Counted from the first letter of the stretch, positions 1-9,135 are shown. The stretch: 21,488 nucleotides of DNA from an uncultured Desulfuromonadales bacterium (GCA_947259685.1 CAMYNC010000115.1:18107-39594), one strand, 5' to 3'. Made by a program: numbers and translations. Notes: generated by a model from the sequence alone, not told the origin.

Positions 1-19
1 TCAGCGGCTTTACAATCCG

Positions 20-1384
20 TCATTGAACAGGCTTTAAACGGTTCCGAAATGGGCGATAAAGCGGGTCACCAATCAAGACCATCTGCCAGGAAAGATAGGG
101 CAAGCTGAGAAAATAACTTTCCGCCAAGCTGTAATAACCATCGAGCAAATAACCAAAAAACAGGTCAGGCAAGGGAAATCCAGAGACGTAGGGTTCAGCC
201 ACCGGCCCAACTGTGGCAGCCACCCCCTCTTCGAGTAACCGTTTGCACCAAACCTTACTCCCCGGTTTTTTCAAGGTTGTACACTCAGCGCTGGCGATAT
301 GGTAAGCCACCGCACCGATCTGCCATGCAAACGCAGGAACGTATTTCGCCACACTGTACCAGCCGCTGTAAAGCGCTGCCTGCGGCGCTTCCCCTGGCTG
401 AAAGAGCCGTTCCTGCTGATCAAGTACCACCGGCAGCCGACTGAGCTTGCGGCTCAACTCTGCAGCGCGGTGGAGCGAATTATCATACAGCGCGTATCCG
501 CTCAGACCAGACTGCTGTTTCGGTTGCGGCCAGCGGGCATCGAAATAGGCATTCCCCTGCAAACCCTTTTTTTCCGCCTGCAAACTATCGTCGATCAACC
601 GCCGCGCAATCTCCACCGTCGGCCCGTCGAGCCGCGCCACCAGCAGCACTTGCTGCTTGCCGATTCCGAGCGGCTGTTTCTGCTTTTGGTTTTGGAAGCC
701 GATAAAATAGGGATTGGCCAGCCAGCCTTGCAGCGGATAATTATCTATCAGGGCCAGAGCAAGCTCTGAATCAACCGCAGCCCCCTGCCCCTTCTGGCGC
801 GCATGCTCGAGCTGCATGTTCAGTTGCTGGACCTTTGCCGCCAATAGCTGCCGCTGGGTGTCCGTCAGCTCCGATGGGCTTTTCAGCTGCCGGTCAAGCT
901 GCTCTTTTTCGCCCCTTAGCGCATTCAGCTGATACGCTTGCTCATCAGCCAACTCCGGGGCAGCCACCCTTAGCGGCAAGCCGTAAAAAAGCAGCAGACT
1001 TTTGATCTGAGCCTGCTCCCCTCGCTTAGCGAGAAATTCCCGTAACGGAGTGACCAGGTGTTGCAGATACTCAGTGCGGCTACAATCCTCTTTACTGCCC
1101 ATGCGGACCAACAGCAGGTTGGCCGCTGGAATCAGTCGCTTTTCCTGGTAATATTGGGCCAGAGCCAGACTGTTGGGATCATTCTGATTGGCAATCAGCA
1201 GGATATCTTCAGGCTGCAGAGCCAAAGCAGTAGTTGCAGTTCCCAGCAACGCAAACAGAACTGCAATCATCACCAATCGCCATGCGTTCCGTTGCGCCGA
1301 AGCACGTTGCCCGCCAGTGGCCGACAAATCCTTGCAGCTTGATGACAAAACGCTCACCCTCAGTAAACACTCCGCCCGTACCAA
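20..1384 (-). CDS. TIGR03790-family secreted protein of unknown function
   Basis: I recognise the TIGR03790 family from the core (a start resembling PEDILLIANQND, then LLLFYGLPLRV, then a C-terminal segment with GVAATVGPVAEPYVSGFPLPDLFF). The family is found in Geobacter relatives and other bacteria, and its biochemical function is unknown. A hydrophobic segment at residues 39-56 ending in ALA looks like a signal peptide, so export is likely. Residues about 146-200 are rich in Glu, Gln, Leu and Lys and look like a coiled-coil insertion inside the domain. The frame opens with TTG immediately after the rsmI stop codon, which would put a long unusual N-terminus before the signal peptide. Starts at TTG/GTG/ATG codons around 1268-1276 are alternatives, but none has a convincing Shine-Dalgarno sequence. 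It is the last gene of the operon visible here. Family call fairly sure, start unsure. Confidence 0.72.
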   Translation of the reverse strand: MVRAECLLRVSVLSSSCKDLSATGGQRASAQRNAWRLVMIAVLFALLGTATTALALQPEDILLIANQNDPNSLALAQYYQEKRLIPAANLLLVRMGSKEDCSRTEYLQHLVTPLREFLAKRGEQAQIKSLLLFYGLPLRVAAPELADEQAYQLNALRGEKEQLDRQLKSPSELTDTQRQLLAAKVQQLNMQLEHARQKGQGAAVDSELALALIDNYPLQGWLANPYFIGFQNQKQKQPLGIGKQQVLLVARLDGPTVEIARRLIDDSLQAEKKGLQGNAYFDARWPQPKQQSGLSGYALYDNSLHRAAELSRKLSRLPVVLDQQERLFQPGEAPQAALYSGWYSVAKYVPAFAWQIGAVAYHIASAECTTLKKPGSKVWCKRLLEEGVAATVGPVAEPYVSGFPLPDLFFGYLLDGYYSLAESYFLSLPYLSWQMVLIGDPLYRPFRNRLKPVQ

Positions 1385-2218
1385 TTAATCGGGCTTACGC
1401 AGTTGCAGAGATTCTTTATAGGCATCGCTGCCCGATATGCCGAACTGGCGGGCGACCTGCTTGACGATCTCTTTCCAGCTCAGTTCGGTCTCGGCGCGAA
1501 GTTTCTGCAAGGCCTCCAGCACCGTACCTTCCGGTTCAACCTCAGGGGCCGGGGCAATCAGCAGCACCAACTCACCACGCACCCGGCCAGCGGAAAAGTG
1601 CTCAAGGGCTGCTGCAGCACTGCCATTAAACAGCTCTTCGTGCCGCTTGGTCAGCTCACGAGCGATCGATAGTTCCCGCTGCGCTCCGCAGATTTCGACA
1701 ATATCGGTGAGTGCCGCTTGCAGCCGGTGGGGGGTTTCATAGCAGGCCAGGGTGTGGCTTTCAGCGGCATACTGCTCCAGCTGCCGACGGCGGGCCTGCT
1801 GCTTACTGGGGAGAAAACCGATAAACCGGAAACCATCGGTCGGCAGTCCGGCGATCGACAGCGCGGCAATCAGGGCCGAGGGGCCGGGCACGGCAACCAC
1901 TTGAATTCCCGCGCTGCGACAGTCGGAAATCAGCCGATAGCCGGGATCGGCGATACACGGAGTGCCGGCATCCGAGATCAGCGCCAGCGAATCTCCAGAC
2001 TGCAGCCGGGCAAGCAACTGCTCGGCGCGCTGTTTTTCGTTATGTTCATGATAGGAAATCAACGGGGTCTTAATCCCGTAATGATCAAGCAATTTACGGC
2101 TATGGCGGGTATCCTCGGCGGCTATTTGCGCCACGTCCTGCAGCAGACGAACGGCCCGGTAGGTCATATCCTCAAGGTTGCCGATCGGCGTAGCAACCAC
2201 GTAGAGGGTTCCATTCAC
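1385..2218 (-). CDS. rsmI: 16S rRNA (cytidine1402-2'-O)-methyltransferase RsmI
   Basis: RsmI methylates the 2'-OH of C1402 in the decoding centre of 16S rRNA, using S-adenosylmethionine. The 277 residues match the family length. The N-terminus has the typical LYVVATPIGNLEDMT motif, followed by AEDTRHSRKLL, SDAGTPCIADPG and VPGPSALIAALS, which are hallmarks of the tetrapyrrole-methylase fold used by RsmI. The C-terminal tail (about 230-277) is the small helical region common in the family. The ATG start lies directly next to the nadE stop codon (no intergenic base), and its own stop touches the following frame, so translation is probably coupled. Identification is secure. Confidence 0.96.
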   Translation of the reverse strand: MNGTLYVVATPIGNLEDMTYRAVRLLQDVAQIAAEDTRHSRKLLDHYGIKTPLISYHEHNEKQRAEQLLARLQSGDSLALISDAGTPCIADPGYRLISDCRSAGIQVVAVPGPSALIAALSIAGLPTDGFRFIGFLPSKQQARRRQLEQYAAESHTLACYETPHRLQAALTDIVEICGAQRELSIARELTKRHEELFNGSAAAALEHFSAGRVRGELVLLIAPAPEVEPEGTVLEALQKLRAETELSWKEIVKQVARQFGISGSDAYKESLQLRKPD

Positions 2219-4186
2219 TTAAAGCCCCTCCAGCTGACTGAGCCAGAGATTTACGCAGGCATCGCTCGGCATCCGCCAATCGCCCCGCGGCGACAGAGCG
2301 ACGGTACCGATCTTCGGCCCATCCGGCAAACAGGAACGCTTGAACTGCTGAGAAAAGAAGCGGCAATAAAACTGCTTCAGCCATTTAAGCAACTCCTCGC
2401 GGCTGAAATCCTTGCCAAACGCCTGCTCGGCGAGCAACAGTACTTTTTTCGGCGCAAAATGCATTCTGACAATTTGAAACAAAAAGAAATCATGCAGTTC
2501 ATAAGGACCGACAACCTGTTCTGTGAACTGGCCGATATTGCCATCGGCATCCGGGGGCAACAACTCAGGCGAGACCGGCGTGGCACAGATATCTTCCAAC
2601 ACCCGTGAGGTCTTGCCTTCAAACTCGACCTTAGCGCACCAATCGACCAGATAACGCACCAGGGTCTTCGGCACCCCTGAATTGACAGCATACATCGACA
2701 TATGATCGCCGTTGTAGGTGCACCAGCCGAGGGCCAACTCCGACAGATCACCGGTGCCGATCACCAACCCGCCCACCTGGTTGGCAACATCCATCAGAAT
2801 CTGGGTTCGTTCCCGTGCCTGGCTGTTTTCGTAGGTGACATCATGGATGTTTGCATCGTGGTCAATATCATCAAAATGCTGCAACACCGCCGCATCGATT
2901 GGCACCACCCGCAACTCGGTGCCGAGTAACTCGGCGAGACTCTCAGCATTGCCGCGGGTGCGTACTGTGGTGCCAAAACCGGGCATGGTCATCGCGACAA
3001 TCCCCTCGCGGTCAAGTCCCAGCAGATCGAAAGCCTTGACCGTCACCAGCAGTGCCAGGGTTGAATCCAGACCTCCAGAGAGGCCGATCACCACTTGCTG
3101 GCTACCGGTATGCAGCAGGCGCTTGGCTAAGGCACAGGTCTGCAACTGAAAAACCTCCTGACAGCGCTCGCAGCGTTCTGTATCGTCAGGCGGGACAAAA
3201 GGCGTTCGCGGCAATGGTCGCAGCAAACTTGCAACCTTTTCCTCCGGCAATTTAAAGCTGAGAATCCGGAAATTATGTTCCGGATGCCCGCTGGCAAAGC
3301 TGCTGTTACGCTGCCGCTCTCCGGTCATGCGCTGCAAATCAACATCAGCCATCGCCAACTGATTGTCGAATTGAAAGCGTTCCGTCTCGGCAAGTATCTG
3401 ACCATTTTCGGCAATTAAAGAATGTCCCGAAAACACCAGATCGGTGCTCGACTCGTTAGGACCGGCCGAAGCGTAGGCATAAGCGGCCAGACAGCGTGCT
3501 GATTGCGATGCCACCAACGTCCGGCGATAGGCTTGCTTGCCGAGGATTTCCGGGCTCGCCGAGAGGTTGAGCAGCAGGGTCGCACCGACCAGCGCCTGCG
3601 AACCGGAGGGTGGAGCGACTGCCCAGCCATCTTCGCAGATCTCGATGCCGATCAGGCAGTCTGGATGCTCCTCGGCTCGAAATAACAAATCATCGCCAAA
3701 AGGCACCTGAAGATCACCGATCAGCAGATAGTTACTGCTGCGATCAACTGCCGAACAAAACCAGCGCTGCTCATAGAATTCGCCGGTATTCGGCAGAAAA
3801 GTTTTCGGCACCACCCCGCAGATTTCACCTTCTGCCACGAGCACCGCACAATTGAACAGCCGCCCCGAAACCGATAATGGCGCTCCGACCACCAGCGCCA
3901 CCTGCTGTTCGGAAGTGTATTGGGCAAGTTGCAGCAGTGCCTCTGTGACCTGGGCTTGCAGGTGCTGTTGAAAAAACAGATCACCGCAGCTGTAACCGGT
4001 GAGGGAGAGCTCCGGAAACAGCAACAGCCGGCACTGTTTGGCCTTGGCCTGGCTGGCCAGCTGACATATTTGTTCCAGATTGAAGTCGACATCGGCCAAC
4101 CGCAGCTCCGGGGTCGCCACCCCAAGCCGCAGCATCCCGTAATCCGCCAGCTGAATTCCGACCGCTTGCTGTTTTTTTGCCGTCAT
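2219..4186 (-). CDS. nadE: Glutamine-dependent NAD(+) synthetase
   Basis: Converts deamido-NAD to NAD+ using ATP and ammonia released from glutamine, the last step of NAD synthesis. The 655 residues show the two-domain, glutamine-using form. The N-terminal nitrilase/amidase domain carries the Glu-Lys-Cys triad at about Glu59 ([11 protein letters not shown]), Lys128 (VVPKTFLPN) and Cys184 ([10 protein letters not shown]). The C-terminal synthetase domain has the ATP pyrophosphatase loop SGGLDS at 370-375, followed by [24 protein letters not shown] sequence lies about 7 nt before the ATG. It follows yraN by 27 nt and abuts rsmI, so it is part of the same transcript. Sequence and length are intact. 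Confidence 0.97.
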   Translation of the reverse strand: MTAKKQQAVGIQLADYGMLRLGVATPELRLADVDFNLEQICQLASQAKAKQCRLLLFPELSLTGYSCGDLFFQQHLQAQVTEALLQLAQYTSEQQVALVVGAPLSVSGRLFNCAVLVAEGEICGVVPKTFLPNTGEFYEQRWFCSAVDRSSNYLLIGDLQVPFGDDLLFRAEEHPDCLIGIEICEDGWAVAPPSGSQALVGATLLLNLSASPEILGKQAYRRTLVASQSARCLAAYAYASAGPNESSTDLVFSGHSLIAENGQILAETERFQFDNQLAMADVDLQRMTGERQRNSSFASGHPEHNFRILSFKLPEEKVASLLRPLPRTPFVPPDDTERCERCQEVFQLQTCALAKRLLHTGSQQVVIGLSGGLDSTLALLVTVKAFDLLGLDREGIVAMTMPGFGTTVRTRGNAESLAELLGTELRVVPIDAAVLQHFDDIDHDANIHDVTYENSQARERTQILMDVANQVGGLVIGTGDLSELALGWCTYNGDHMSMYAVNSGVPKTLVRYLVDWCAKVEFEGKTSRVLEDICATPVSPELLPPDADGNIGQFTEQVVGPYELHDFFLFQIVRMHFAPKKVLLLAEQAFGKDFSREELLKWLKQFYCRFFSQQFKRSCLPDGPKIGTVALSPRGDWRMPSDACVNLWLSQLEGL

Positions 4187-4213
4187 AGTTCGCTCCAGTC
4201 ATTCAAATACATC

Positions 4214-4585
4214 TCAACTCGCCAGGCCAAAGGCATCAGGCAGATAGGTTATCTCAGCAGCTCCATCACTCTGGCACAGAATCGCCAGGACATCAAATCG
4301 AGGCTGTAAATTGGCAGGGTTTTCCCGTGCCAGGTACCAGTGCGCGGTGCGGATGATCTGCTGCTGTTTGCGAAAGCCGACTGCCTCCTGGGGGGTCCCG
4401 AAACCTGTCCCGCGTCGGGTTTTGACTTCAATGAACAGCAGTAGTTTTTTCTGTCGGGCGACAATATCGATTTCACCCACCGGACAACGATAGTTGCGCG
4501 CCAGGATTTTGATCCCCTGACTACGCAAATAGGCGACTGCCCGCTCCTCCCCCCAGGCCCCCAGAGCCTGCCGCTGCTTGCTCAT
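4214..4585 (-). CDS. yraN: UPF0102 (YraN) family putative endonuclease
   Basis: A 123-residue protein of the YraN/UPF0102 family, which has a PD-(D/E)XK nuclease-like fold related to Holliday-junction resolvases; its physiological role is not established. Visible family motifs are GEERAVAYLRSQG near the N-terminus, RNYRCPVGEIDIVAR around 32-46 with the GEID acidic pair, and IEVKTRRG just after it, giving the D-x(n)-E-V-K nuclease core. The start codon is directly adjacent to the rnhB stop, as is usual in this gene pair across proteobacteria, and nadE follows. Family identification is sure; nuclease activity is only inferred from the fold. Confidence 0.92.
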   Translation of the reverse strand: MSKQRQALGAWGEERAVAYLRSQGIKILARNYRCPVGEIDIVARQKKLLLFIEVKTRRGTGFGTPQEAVGFRKQQQIIRTAHWYLARENPANLQPRFDVLAILCQSDGAAEITYLPDAFGLAS

Positions 4586-5227
4586 TTAGCGCTCCACGTA
4601 TTCTTTGACCCCGGCAAATGTTTGCCGATGATGGCGGCTTGGCCCCTGCTCAGTAATCGCTTGGCGATGCTGGGCAGTCCCATAGCCCTTGTGCCTGGCA
4701 AAGCCATAGGCCGGGTGCTGGCGATCCAGGCTGAGCATGATCCGGTCACGGACAACTTTGGCCACCACTGAGGCAGCGGCAACCGAAAGCGAGCGGCTGT
4801 CGCCCTTTTTCAGGGTTTGCTGTGAAATAGCTACCGGCAAGGGAGTTATACCATCGATCAGCAAGTGGTCCGGCGCGATGGCCAGCCGCTTGATCGCCCG
4901 CTGCATAGCCAGCAAGGTGGCCTGTAGAATATTCAAGCGATCAATTTCCTGGGTTGTCGCCACCCCGATGCCGACGGCAATCGCCTGCTGATGAATCAGC
5001 GGATAAAATTTTTCGCGCTTGGTTTCGCTGAGCTGCTTGGAATCGGTGAGGCCTGGCAAACTGAAATCGGCCGGCAGAATCACCGCGCCAGCCACCACCG
5101 GTCCAGCCAGGGGGCCACGACCGGCCTCGTCAATACCGGCAACAGCTCGAGCTCCGCGTTGGCGGGCCAGGCCTTCAAAATAGAGAGTCGAAACCTCACT
5201 CTCAGCAAACAGATCCATTGTTTTCAT
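4586..5227 (-). CDS. rnhB: Ribonuclease HII
   Basis: Removes RNA from RNA-DNA hybrids, including single ribonucleotides in DNA. With a start at the ATG at 5227 the protein has 213 residues, normal for RNase HII. The GIDEAGRGPLAGPVV motif (Asp33, Glu34) is present, as are the later active-site aspartates in LLIDGITPLP and VVRDRIM. The frame stays open further upstream to 5278, but that extension would run through the intrinsic terminator at 5258-5290 and encodes a non-family sequence, so I place the start at 5227 (or the second ATG at 5218). No strong Shine-Dalgarno sequence is visible. It abuts yraN. Because a terminator separates it from rplS, expression must come from read-through or an unseen promoter. 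Confidence 0.93.
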   Translation of the reverse strand: MKTMDLFAESEVSTLYFEGLARQRGARAVAGIDEAGRGPLAGPVVAGAVILPADFSLPGLTDSKQLSETKREKFYPLIHQQAIAVGIGVATTQEIDRLNILQATLLAMQRAIKRLAIAPDHLLIDGITPLPVAISQQTLKKGDSRSLSVAAASVVAKVVRDRIMLSLDRQHPAYGFARHKGYGTAQHRQAITEQGPSRHHRQTFAGVKEYVER

Positions 5228-5257
5228 TTTCTGACCGCACCATGAGAGAAAAATCCG

Positions 5258-5290
5258 AAAAAAAAAGCCCCCGAACAATGCCGGGGGCTT
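5258..5290 (-). terminator. Intrinsic terminator after rplS
   Basis: Read on the minus strand, a 9-bp perfect GC-rich stem (5282-5290 pairing with 5265-5273, core GCCCCCG/CGGGGGC) with an 8-nt loop is followed by nine uridines (5258-5266, partly within the stem foot). It lies 22 nt past the rplS stop. This is a textbook Rho-independent terminator, and it would end or attenuate transcription of the ribosomal-protein part of the operon before rnhB. Confidence 0.88.
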
Positions 5291-5311
5291 ATCTTACCTA
5301 ATTCAACCTGA

Positions 5312-5659
5312 TCAGACCATACGCTTTTCAGGAATTCGAGCAGCCTTACCACGCAGCTTGCGCAGGTAGTAGAGCTTGGCACGACGAACCTTGCCCAGGC
5401 GAATGACTTCTATCTTGTCGACGCTTGGGGAGTGCAGCGGGAAAATCCGCTCGACACCGATACCGCCGGAGATCTTACGCACGGTGTACGATGAGCCGAG
5501 GCCGCGGTTGAGGCGCTTGATGCAGACACCCTGATAAATCTGGATCCGCTGCTTGTCACCTTCAGTGATTTTTACATGAACCTTGAGGGTATCGCCAGCC
5601 CTGAAGACCGGGATATCCTTTTTCAGTTGTTCCATTTCCAAACGATCGATGATGTTCAT
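5312..5659 (-). CDS. rplS: 50S ribosomal protein L19
   Basis: L19 sits at the 30S-50S interface of the ribosome. The 115 residues match the family length and show the conserved [13 protein letters not shown] segment, then [23 protein letters not shown] and the basic C-terminal [22 protein letters not shown] strong Shine-Dalgarno sequence (GGAGG) lies about 10 nt before the ATG. It is the last gene before the terminator at 5258-5290. The 84-nt gap to trmD contains a 14-base perfect palindrome. Confidence 0.98.
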   Translation of the reverse strand: MNIIDRLEMEQLKKDIPVFRAGDTLKVHVKITEGDKQRIQIYQGVCIKRLNRGLGSSYTVRKISGGIGVERIFPLHSPSVDKIEVIRLGKVRRAKLYYLRKLRGKAARIPEKRMV

Positions 5660-5721
5660 CCTTCATCCTCCTCGATGTATCTATCCGTTTTCTAAAGACG
5701 GTTGTTCTATCTATTTGCCAT

Positions 5722-5735
5722 GCAGGCTAGCCTGC
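5722..5735. other. 14-base perfect palindrome between trmD and rplS
   Basis: GCAGGCTAGCCTGC is self-complementary over 14 bases. It lies 9 nt past the trmD stop and about 60 nt before the rplS start. In the mRNA it could form a small hairpin, or the DNA could bind a dimeric protein. L19 leaders that control rplS are known in some phyla, but I cannot match this to one of them. Confidence 0.4.
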
Positions 5736-5743
5736 GGTGAATT

Positions 5744-6484
5744 TTATTCGACTTGGTTCTCGGCCTTTAGCCGTGCGAGGATCTTTTGATCCTCATTGTT
5801 CAACTGCGCCAGTTCAAGAAGCTCAGGTCGGCGCTGCCAGGTTCTCAGCAATTGCTGTTCGCGCCGCCAGCGGGCAATTTTACCATGGTCACCGGAAAGG
5901 AGTACCTCCGGCACGGCCATCCCGTTAAAGACAGCCGGCCGGGTATATTGGGGATACTCCAGCAGGCCATCCGAAAAAGAATCGGTTTCGGCGCTGCCGC
6001 TGCACCCCAACACTCCAGGCAGATACCTGGAAATGGCATCAATCATGACCATCGCCGGCAGTTCGCCCCCGGTCAGGACAAAATCACCGAGCGAGTATTC
6101 AGCATCAACCAACGATTGCCGAACCCGTTCGTCAAATCCTTCATAACGGCCACAGAGGAAAATCAAGCCTTCTTCCTGAGCCAGCGCTTGAGCATGTTGC
6201 TGGCTGAAAGGCTGCCCCTGCGGAGTCATCAGCAAAACCTTGGCTTTCGGTGACTGCTGCCTCAACTCAGCGACCGCCCGAGCAATCGGTTCCGGCTTCA
6301 TCACCATACCGTCGCCACCGCCATAAGGGGTATCGTCGGTGGTCAAATGTTTGCCTTCAGCCCAGTTGCGCAAATTATGCAACCGCAACTGCAGTAGATC
6401 CTGTTTTGCAGCTCGACCGAGGATACTTTCGCGGAAGGGCGATTCGAACATCCCCGGAAACAGGCTCAGAATATCGAAAATCAT
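5744..6484 (-). CDS. trmD: tRNA (guanine37-N1)-methyltransferase TrmD
   Basis: Methylates G37 next to the anticodon, which prevents +1 frameshifting. The 246 residues carry [14 protein letters not shown] at 50-63, TPQG at 87-90, and the knotted SAM-binding region [11 protein letters not shown] at 111-121 followed by [14 protein letters not shown] at 131-144, all diagnostic of TrmD. The ATG overlaps the rimM stop in an ATGA arrangement, implying translational coupling. The order rimM-trmD-rplS is conserved in bacteria. Confidence 0.98.
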   Translation of the reverse strand: MIFDILSLFPGMFESPFRESILGRAAKQDLLQLRLHNLRNWAEGKHLTTDDTPYGGGDGMVMKPEPIARAVAELRQQSPKAKVLLMTPQGQPFSQQHAQALAQEEGLIFLCGRYEGFDERVRQSLVDAEYSLGDFVLTGGELPAMVMIDAISRYLPGVLGCSGSAETDSFSDGLLEYPQYTRPAVFNGMAVPEVLLSGDHGKIARWRREQQLLRTWQRRPELLELAQLNNEDQKILARLKAENQVE

Positions 6485-7011
6485 TGTTTCTCTGGAACCA
6501 AACCTTCAGGCAAATCAACTTTCATGATCTGCTCTTCAAGACTGATCTCCTGAATGAACTGCTCGACCGCCGGGATCTCCACATCCCCGAAGCGCCCTTT
6601 GACCACGTACGTGTCATGAGCAGCGGTACTGTACATGCTGCTAATCTGACCGATCTCACCGCAGCGCTCATCGACCACTTTGAGCCCTTCGAGCTGATGC
6701 CAGTAGAACTCATTCTCACCAAGTTCCGGCAAATGGTCCTGTGGTAACAAAACACTCCCACCGACCATCTGTTCCGCCTGGTTGATCGACTCGAACCCTT
6801 GCAGACGCAACAACACCTGCCCTTTGTGCAATGTCTGGCGACTGGGGGTTGCCGTCAATTCATCGCCCGTTGGCAGGCGCAGATAAACCTGCTCTGTCTC
6901 CAGCAATAATTCGGGATCACCCGAATTCAGCCTAACCTTGAGATCGCCGCGCAAGCCGTGCGTGCCGACGATCTTGCCAATCTCCATGAGAGACTCAGAC
7001 CGGTTTTCCAT
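6481..7011 (-). CDS. rimM: Ribosome maturation factor RimM
   Basis: RimM assists assembly of the 30S head by binding S19 and processing late 16S intermediates. The N-terminal reductase-like barrel begins with [16 protein letters not shown]. The C-terminal PRC-barrel includes [25 protein letters not shown] and [17 protein letters not shown] choose the ATG at 7011 (176 residues); a TTG directly before it (7014) and an internal ATG at 6987 are alternatives. The Shine-Dalgarno signal is weak (a GAG about 11 nt before). It overlaps trmD by four bases and follows the KH gene by about 35 nt. Confidence 0.95.
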   Translation of the reverse strand: MENRSESLMEIGKIVGTHGLRGDLKVRLNSGDPELLLETEQVYLRLPTGDELTATPSRQTLHKGQVLLRLQGFESINQAEQMVGGSVLLPQDHLPELGENEFYWHQLEGLKVVDERCGEIGQISSMYSTAAHDTYVVKGRFGDVEIPAVEQFIQEISLEEQIMKVDLPEGLVPEKQ

Positions 7012-7047
7012 CAATTCATTCTCGCCTGTGACCGGTCAAATCCCGGA

Positions 7048-7281
7048 TTACTCCATGATCTGCAGTGATGCCCGGCGATTTTCCCGTGTCGCCTTGGCAT
7101 TCAACAGAGTCCGCATCGCTTTGGCGTTGCGACCCTGCTTGCCGATGATCCGGCCCATATCTTCCTGGGCCGCGGCCAGCTTTACGAGAACTGTTCCATC
7201 CTCGGCCTCTTCTTCGGAGATGACGATCTCGTCAGGTTTTTCGACCAGGGACTTTGCGATGTACTCGATCAGGTCTTTCAT
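7048..7281 (-). CDS. khpA: KH-domain RNA-binding protein (KhpA/YlqC family)
   Basis: A 77-residue single type-II KH domain protein. KhpA pairs with KhpB in many bacteria and binds many RNAs, affecting cell elongation or ribosome biology. The RNA-binding loop is the GKQG motif at 47-50 in GRIIGKQGRNAKAMRTLL. The N-terminus starts MKDLIEYIAKSLV, as in family members, and the C-terminus ends in a short basic strand. A GGAGG lies 7 nt before the ATG. Its place between rpsP and rimM is the standard location of this gene. Confidence 0.95.
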   Translation of the reverse strand: MKDLIEYIAKSLVEKPDEIVISEEEAEDGTVLVKLAAAQEDMGRIIGKQGRNAKAMRTLLNAKATRENRRASLQIME

Positions 7282-7300
7282 GGGTCATCCTCCGGGTAGT

Positions 7301-7316
7301 CGGGGACGTTGCCCCG
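7301..7316 (-). other. Short hairpin in the rpsP-khpA spacer
   Basis: CGGGG and CCCCG arms, six bases apart, lie in the 60-nt gap between rpsP and khpA, about 10 nt before the khpA ribosome binding site. There is no uridine run, so this is not a classical terminator; it may stabilise or process the mRNA. Low significance. Confidence 0.3.
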
Positions 7317-7341
7317 GATTCGGACCAGTCAGGCTCAGGCG

Positions 7342-7611
7342 TTAAGCAGTCGCCTTAGTCTTGAACTTGGCCCAGACACCGGCCCCTCGCAGCAACCGGC
7401 GAACCGTATCGGTCGGCTGAGCACCCTTGTTGAGCCATTCGAGGGCACGCTCTTCCTTCAGATTCAGCAGAGGTTGATCCTGGCGCGGATCGTACTGCCC
7501 CAGGGCTTCAATAAACCGGCCATCCCGTGGAAAGCGCTCGTCGGCCACTACGACCTGGTAGAACGGCTTCTTTTTTTGGCCACCGCGGGCGAGCCTGATT
7601 TTTACTGCCAT
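7342..7611 (-). CDS. rpsP: 30S ribosomal protein S16
   Basis: S16 is needed for assembly of the 30S body. The 89 residues match the family: [42 protein letters not shown] spans the conserved N-terminal two thirds, and [17 protein letters not shown] is the usual C-terminal motif. An AGGAGG sequence lies 9 nt before the ATG. The gene is 78 nt downstream of ffh and starts the ribosome-related part of the operon. Confidence 0.98.
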   Translation of the reverse strand: MAVKIRLARGGQKKKPFYQVVVADERFPRDGRFIEALGQYDPRQDQPLLNLKEERALEWLNKGAQPTDTVRRLLRGAGVWAKFKTKATA

Positions 7612-7689
7612 GCTGTGTTTCCTCCTGGTACTTTTCTTTAGTGTATGTTTTGAGAATAGCAGAAATCTGTTCTTTCTCTATTCTGCGGA

Positions 7690-9042
7690 TCAAAAAGGAA
7701 GCTGACCACCCCGGCCGAGCATCCCCTTGAGCCCCTTAGGACCCATTTTCTGCATCTTTTTCATCATCTTCTGCGCTTCGGTGAAGCGCTTCAGCAACTG
7801 ATTCACGTCCTGCACCCGGGTGCCGCTACCATTGGCAATCCGCATCCGGCGGGAACCGTTGAGAATTTTATGATTGAGCCGCTCTTTGCGGGTCATCGAG
7901 CGGATAATCGCCTCGATTTTTTTCAGTTCATCCTCGGGAACCTGCATCCCCTTGGCCTGCTTGAGAGCCTTGCCGGCACCGGGGATCATCTTCAACATCG
8001 AATCAATGGAACCCATTTTCTTGATCATCTGCATCTGCTCAAGAAAGGTTTCCAGAGTGAAACCATCCTTACGCAGCTGCGCTTCCATCGCCTCAGCATC
8101 ATCAGCGTCAACCGCACTCTGAGCTTTCTCGATCAGGCTGAGGACATCACCCATGCCGAGAATGCGCTGCGCCATCCGATCGGGATGGAACTGCTCGAGG
8201 GCGTCAAGTTTTTCCCCCATACCGACCAGTTTGATCGGTTTTCCGGTCACGGCACGGATCGACAGCGCTGCACCGCCACGGGCATCACCATCCAGCTTGG
8301 TGAGGATGACGCCGGTCAGCGGCAGCTGCTCATCAAAACTGGCCGCCACGGTGACCGCATCCTGACCGGTCATCGCATCAGCAACAAATAGGATCTCCTG
8401 GGGGACCACATTGTCCGCGATCTTTTTCAGCTCAGCCATCAACTCGTTGTCGATGTGCAGACGCCCCGCGGTATCCAGGATTATGGTATCGAAACCGTTC
8501 AACTCGGCATACTGCCGGGCCTTGGTACAGATATCAACGGGATCCATATCCGGCTGACTGTCGTAGACCTCGATATCGATCTGCCGACCGAGGGTTTTAA
8601 GCTGCTCAATCGCGGCCGGACGGTAAACGTCGGCCGGCACCAGCAGCGGATTGCGTTTTTCCCGCCGCAGTTTCAACGCCAGCTTGCCACAAGAGGTGGT
8701 CTTACCAGCCCCCTGCAAACCACACAGCATCAGCCCCACCGGCGGTTTAGCCGCCAGGTCAAGCTGATTATCTTCACCCTCACCCATCAGGCTGGCCAGT
8801 TCTTCACGAACCACCTTGATCACCTGTTGGGCCGGAGTCAAACTTTTCAGAACATCCTGACCGACCGCGCGCTCGCCAACCCGGGCGATAAAATCCTTGA
8901 CCACGCGGAAATTGACATCAGCTTCAAGCAGCACCAGACGGATTTCCCGCATGGTCGCCGTGATATGCTGCTCCGTCAGCCGGCCGTGGCCGCGCAGCTT
9001 TTTAAAGACCGAATCAAGTTTGTCAGAAAGTGTATCAAACAT
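7690..9042 (-). CDS. ffh: Signal recognition particle GTPase Ffh (SRP54)
   Basis: Ffh binds signal sequences and 4.5S/6S RNA and delivers ribosomes to FtsY at the membrane. The 450 residues show the N-terminal helical domain (1-90), the GTPase domain with P-loop GLQGAGKT at 108-115, DTAGR at 190-194 and TKLDGDARGG at 248-257, and a methionine-rich M domain (about 325-435) including the RNA-binding SRRMRIANGSGT at 397-408. The C-terminus ends with the family's glycine-rich tail. It appears to be the first gene of the operon, with a candidate promoter at 9075-9104. Confidence 0.98.
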   Translation of the reverse strand: MFDTLSDKLDSVFKKLRGHGRLTEQHITATMREIRLVLLEADVNFRVVKDFIARVGERAVGQDVLKSLTPAQQVIKVVREELASLMGEGEDNQLDLAAKPPVGLMLCGLQGAGKTTSCGKLALKLRREKRNPLLVPADVYRPAAIEQLKTLGRQIDIEVYDSQPDMDPVDICTKARQYAELNGFDTIILDTAGRLHIDNELMAELKKIADNVVPQEILFVADAMTGQDAVTVAASFDEQLPLTGVILTKLDGDARGGAALSIRAVTGKPIKLVGMGEKLDALEQFHPDRMAQRILGMGDVLSLIEKAQSAVDADDAEAMEAQLRKDGFTLETFLEQMQMIKKMGSIDSMLKMIPGAGKALKQAKGMQVPEDELKKIEAIIRSMTRKERLNHKILNGSRRMRIANGSGTRVQDVNQLLKRFTEAQKMMKKMQKMGPKGLKGMLGRGGQLPF

Positions 9043-9074
9043 ATCTTTAGCGCCGTAAAATCCACGAAAGATTA

Positions 9075-9104
9075 AATATAAAAAAGGCCGAAGCCCAAAG
9101 TCAA
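9075..9104 (-). promoter_or_regulatory. Candidate promoter for the ffh operon
   Basis: On the minus strand TTGACT (9099-9104) is followed, after an 18-nt spacer, by TATATT (9075-9080), about 33 nt before the ffh start. The spacer contains GGC-TTCG-GCC followed by a T run, which could instead be a weak terminator tail for the DUF3343 gene upstream. Match by eye only. Confidence 0.4.
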
Positions 9105-9135
9105 GGCAATTCCCTCTAAAAAACAGGACCTTCGA

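Noticed and set aside
1718..2608. Plus-strand 296-codon frame over rsmI and nadE
   Set aside because: It is antisense to two well-conserved genes and crosses their junction, so it is a shadow frame.
5228..5278. 17-residue N-terminal extension of RNase HII
   Set aside because: It would be encoded by the intrinsic terminator and its T run and is not part of the family.
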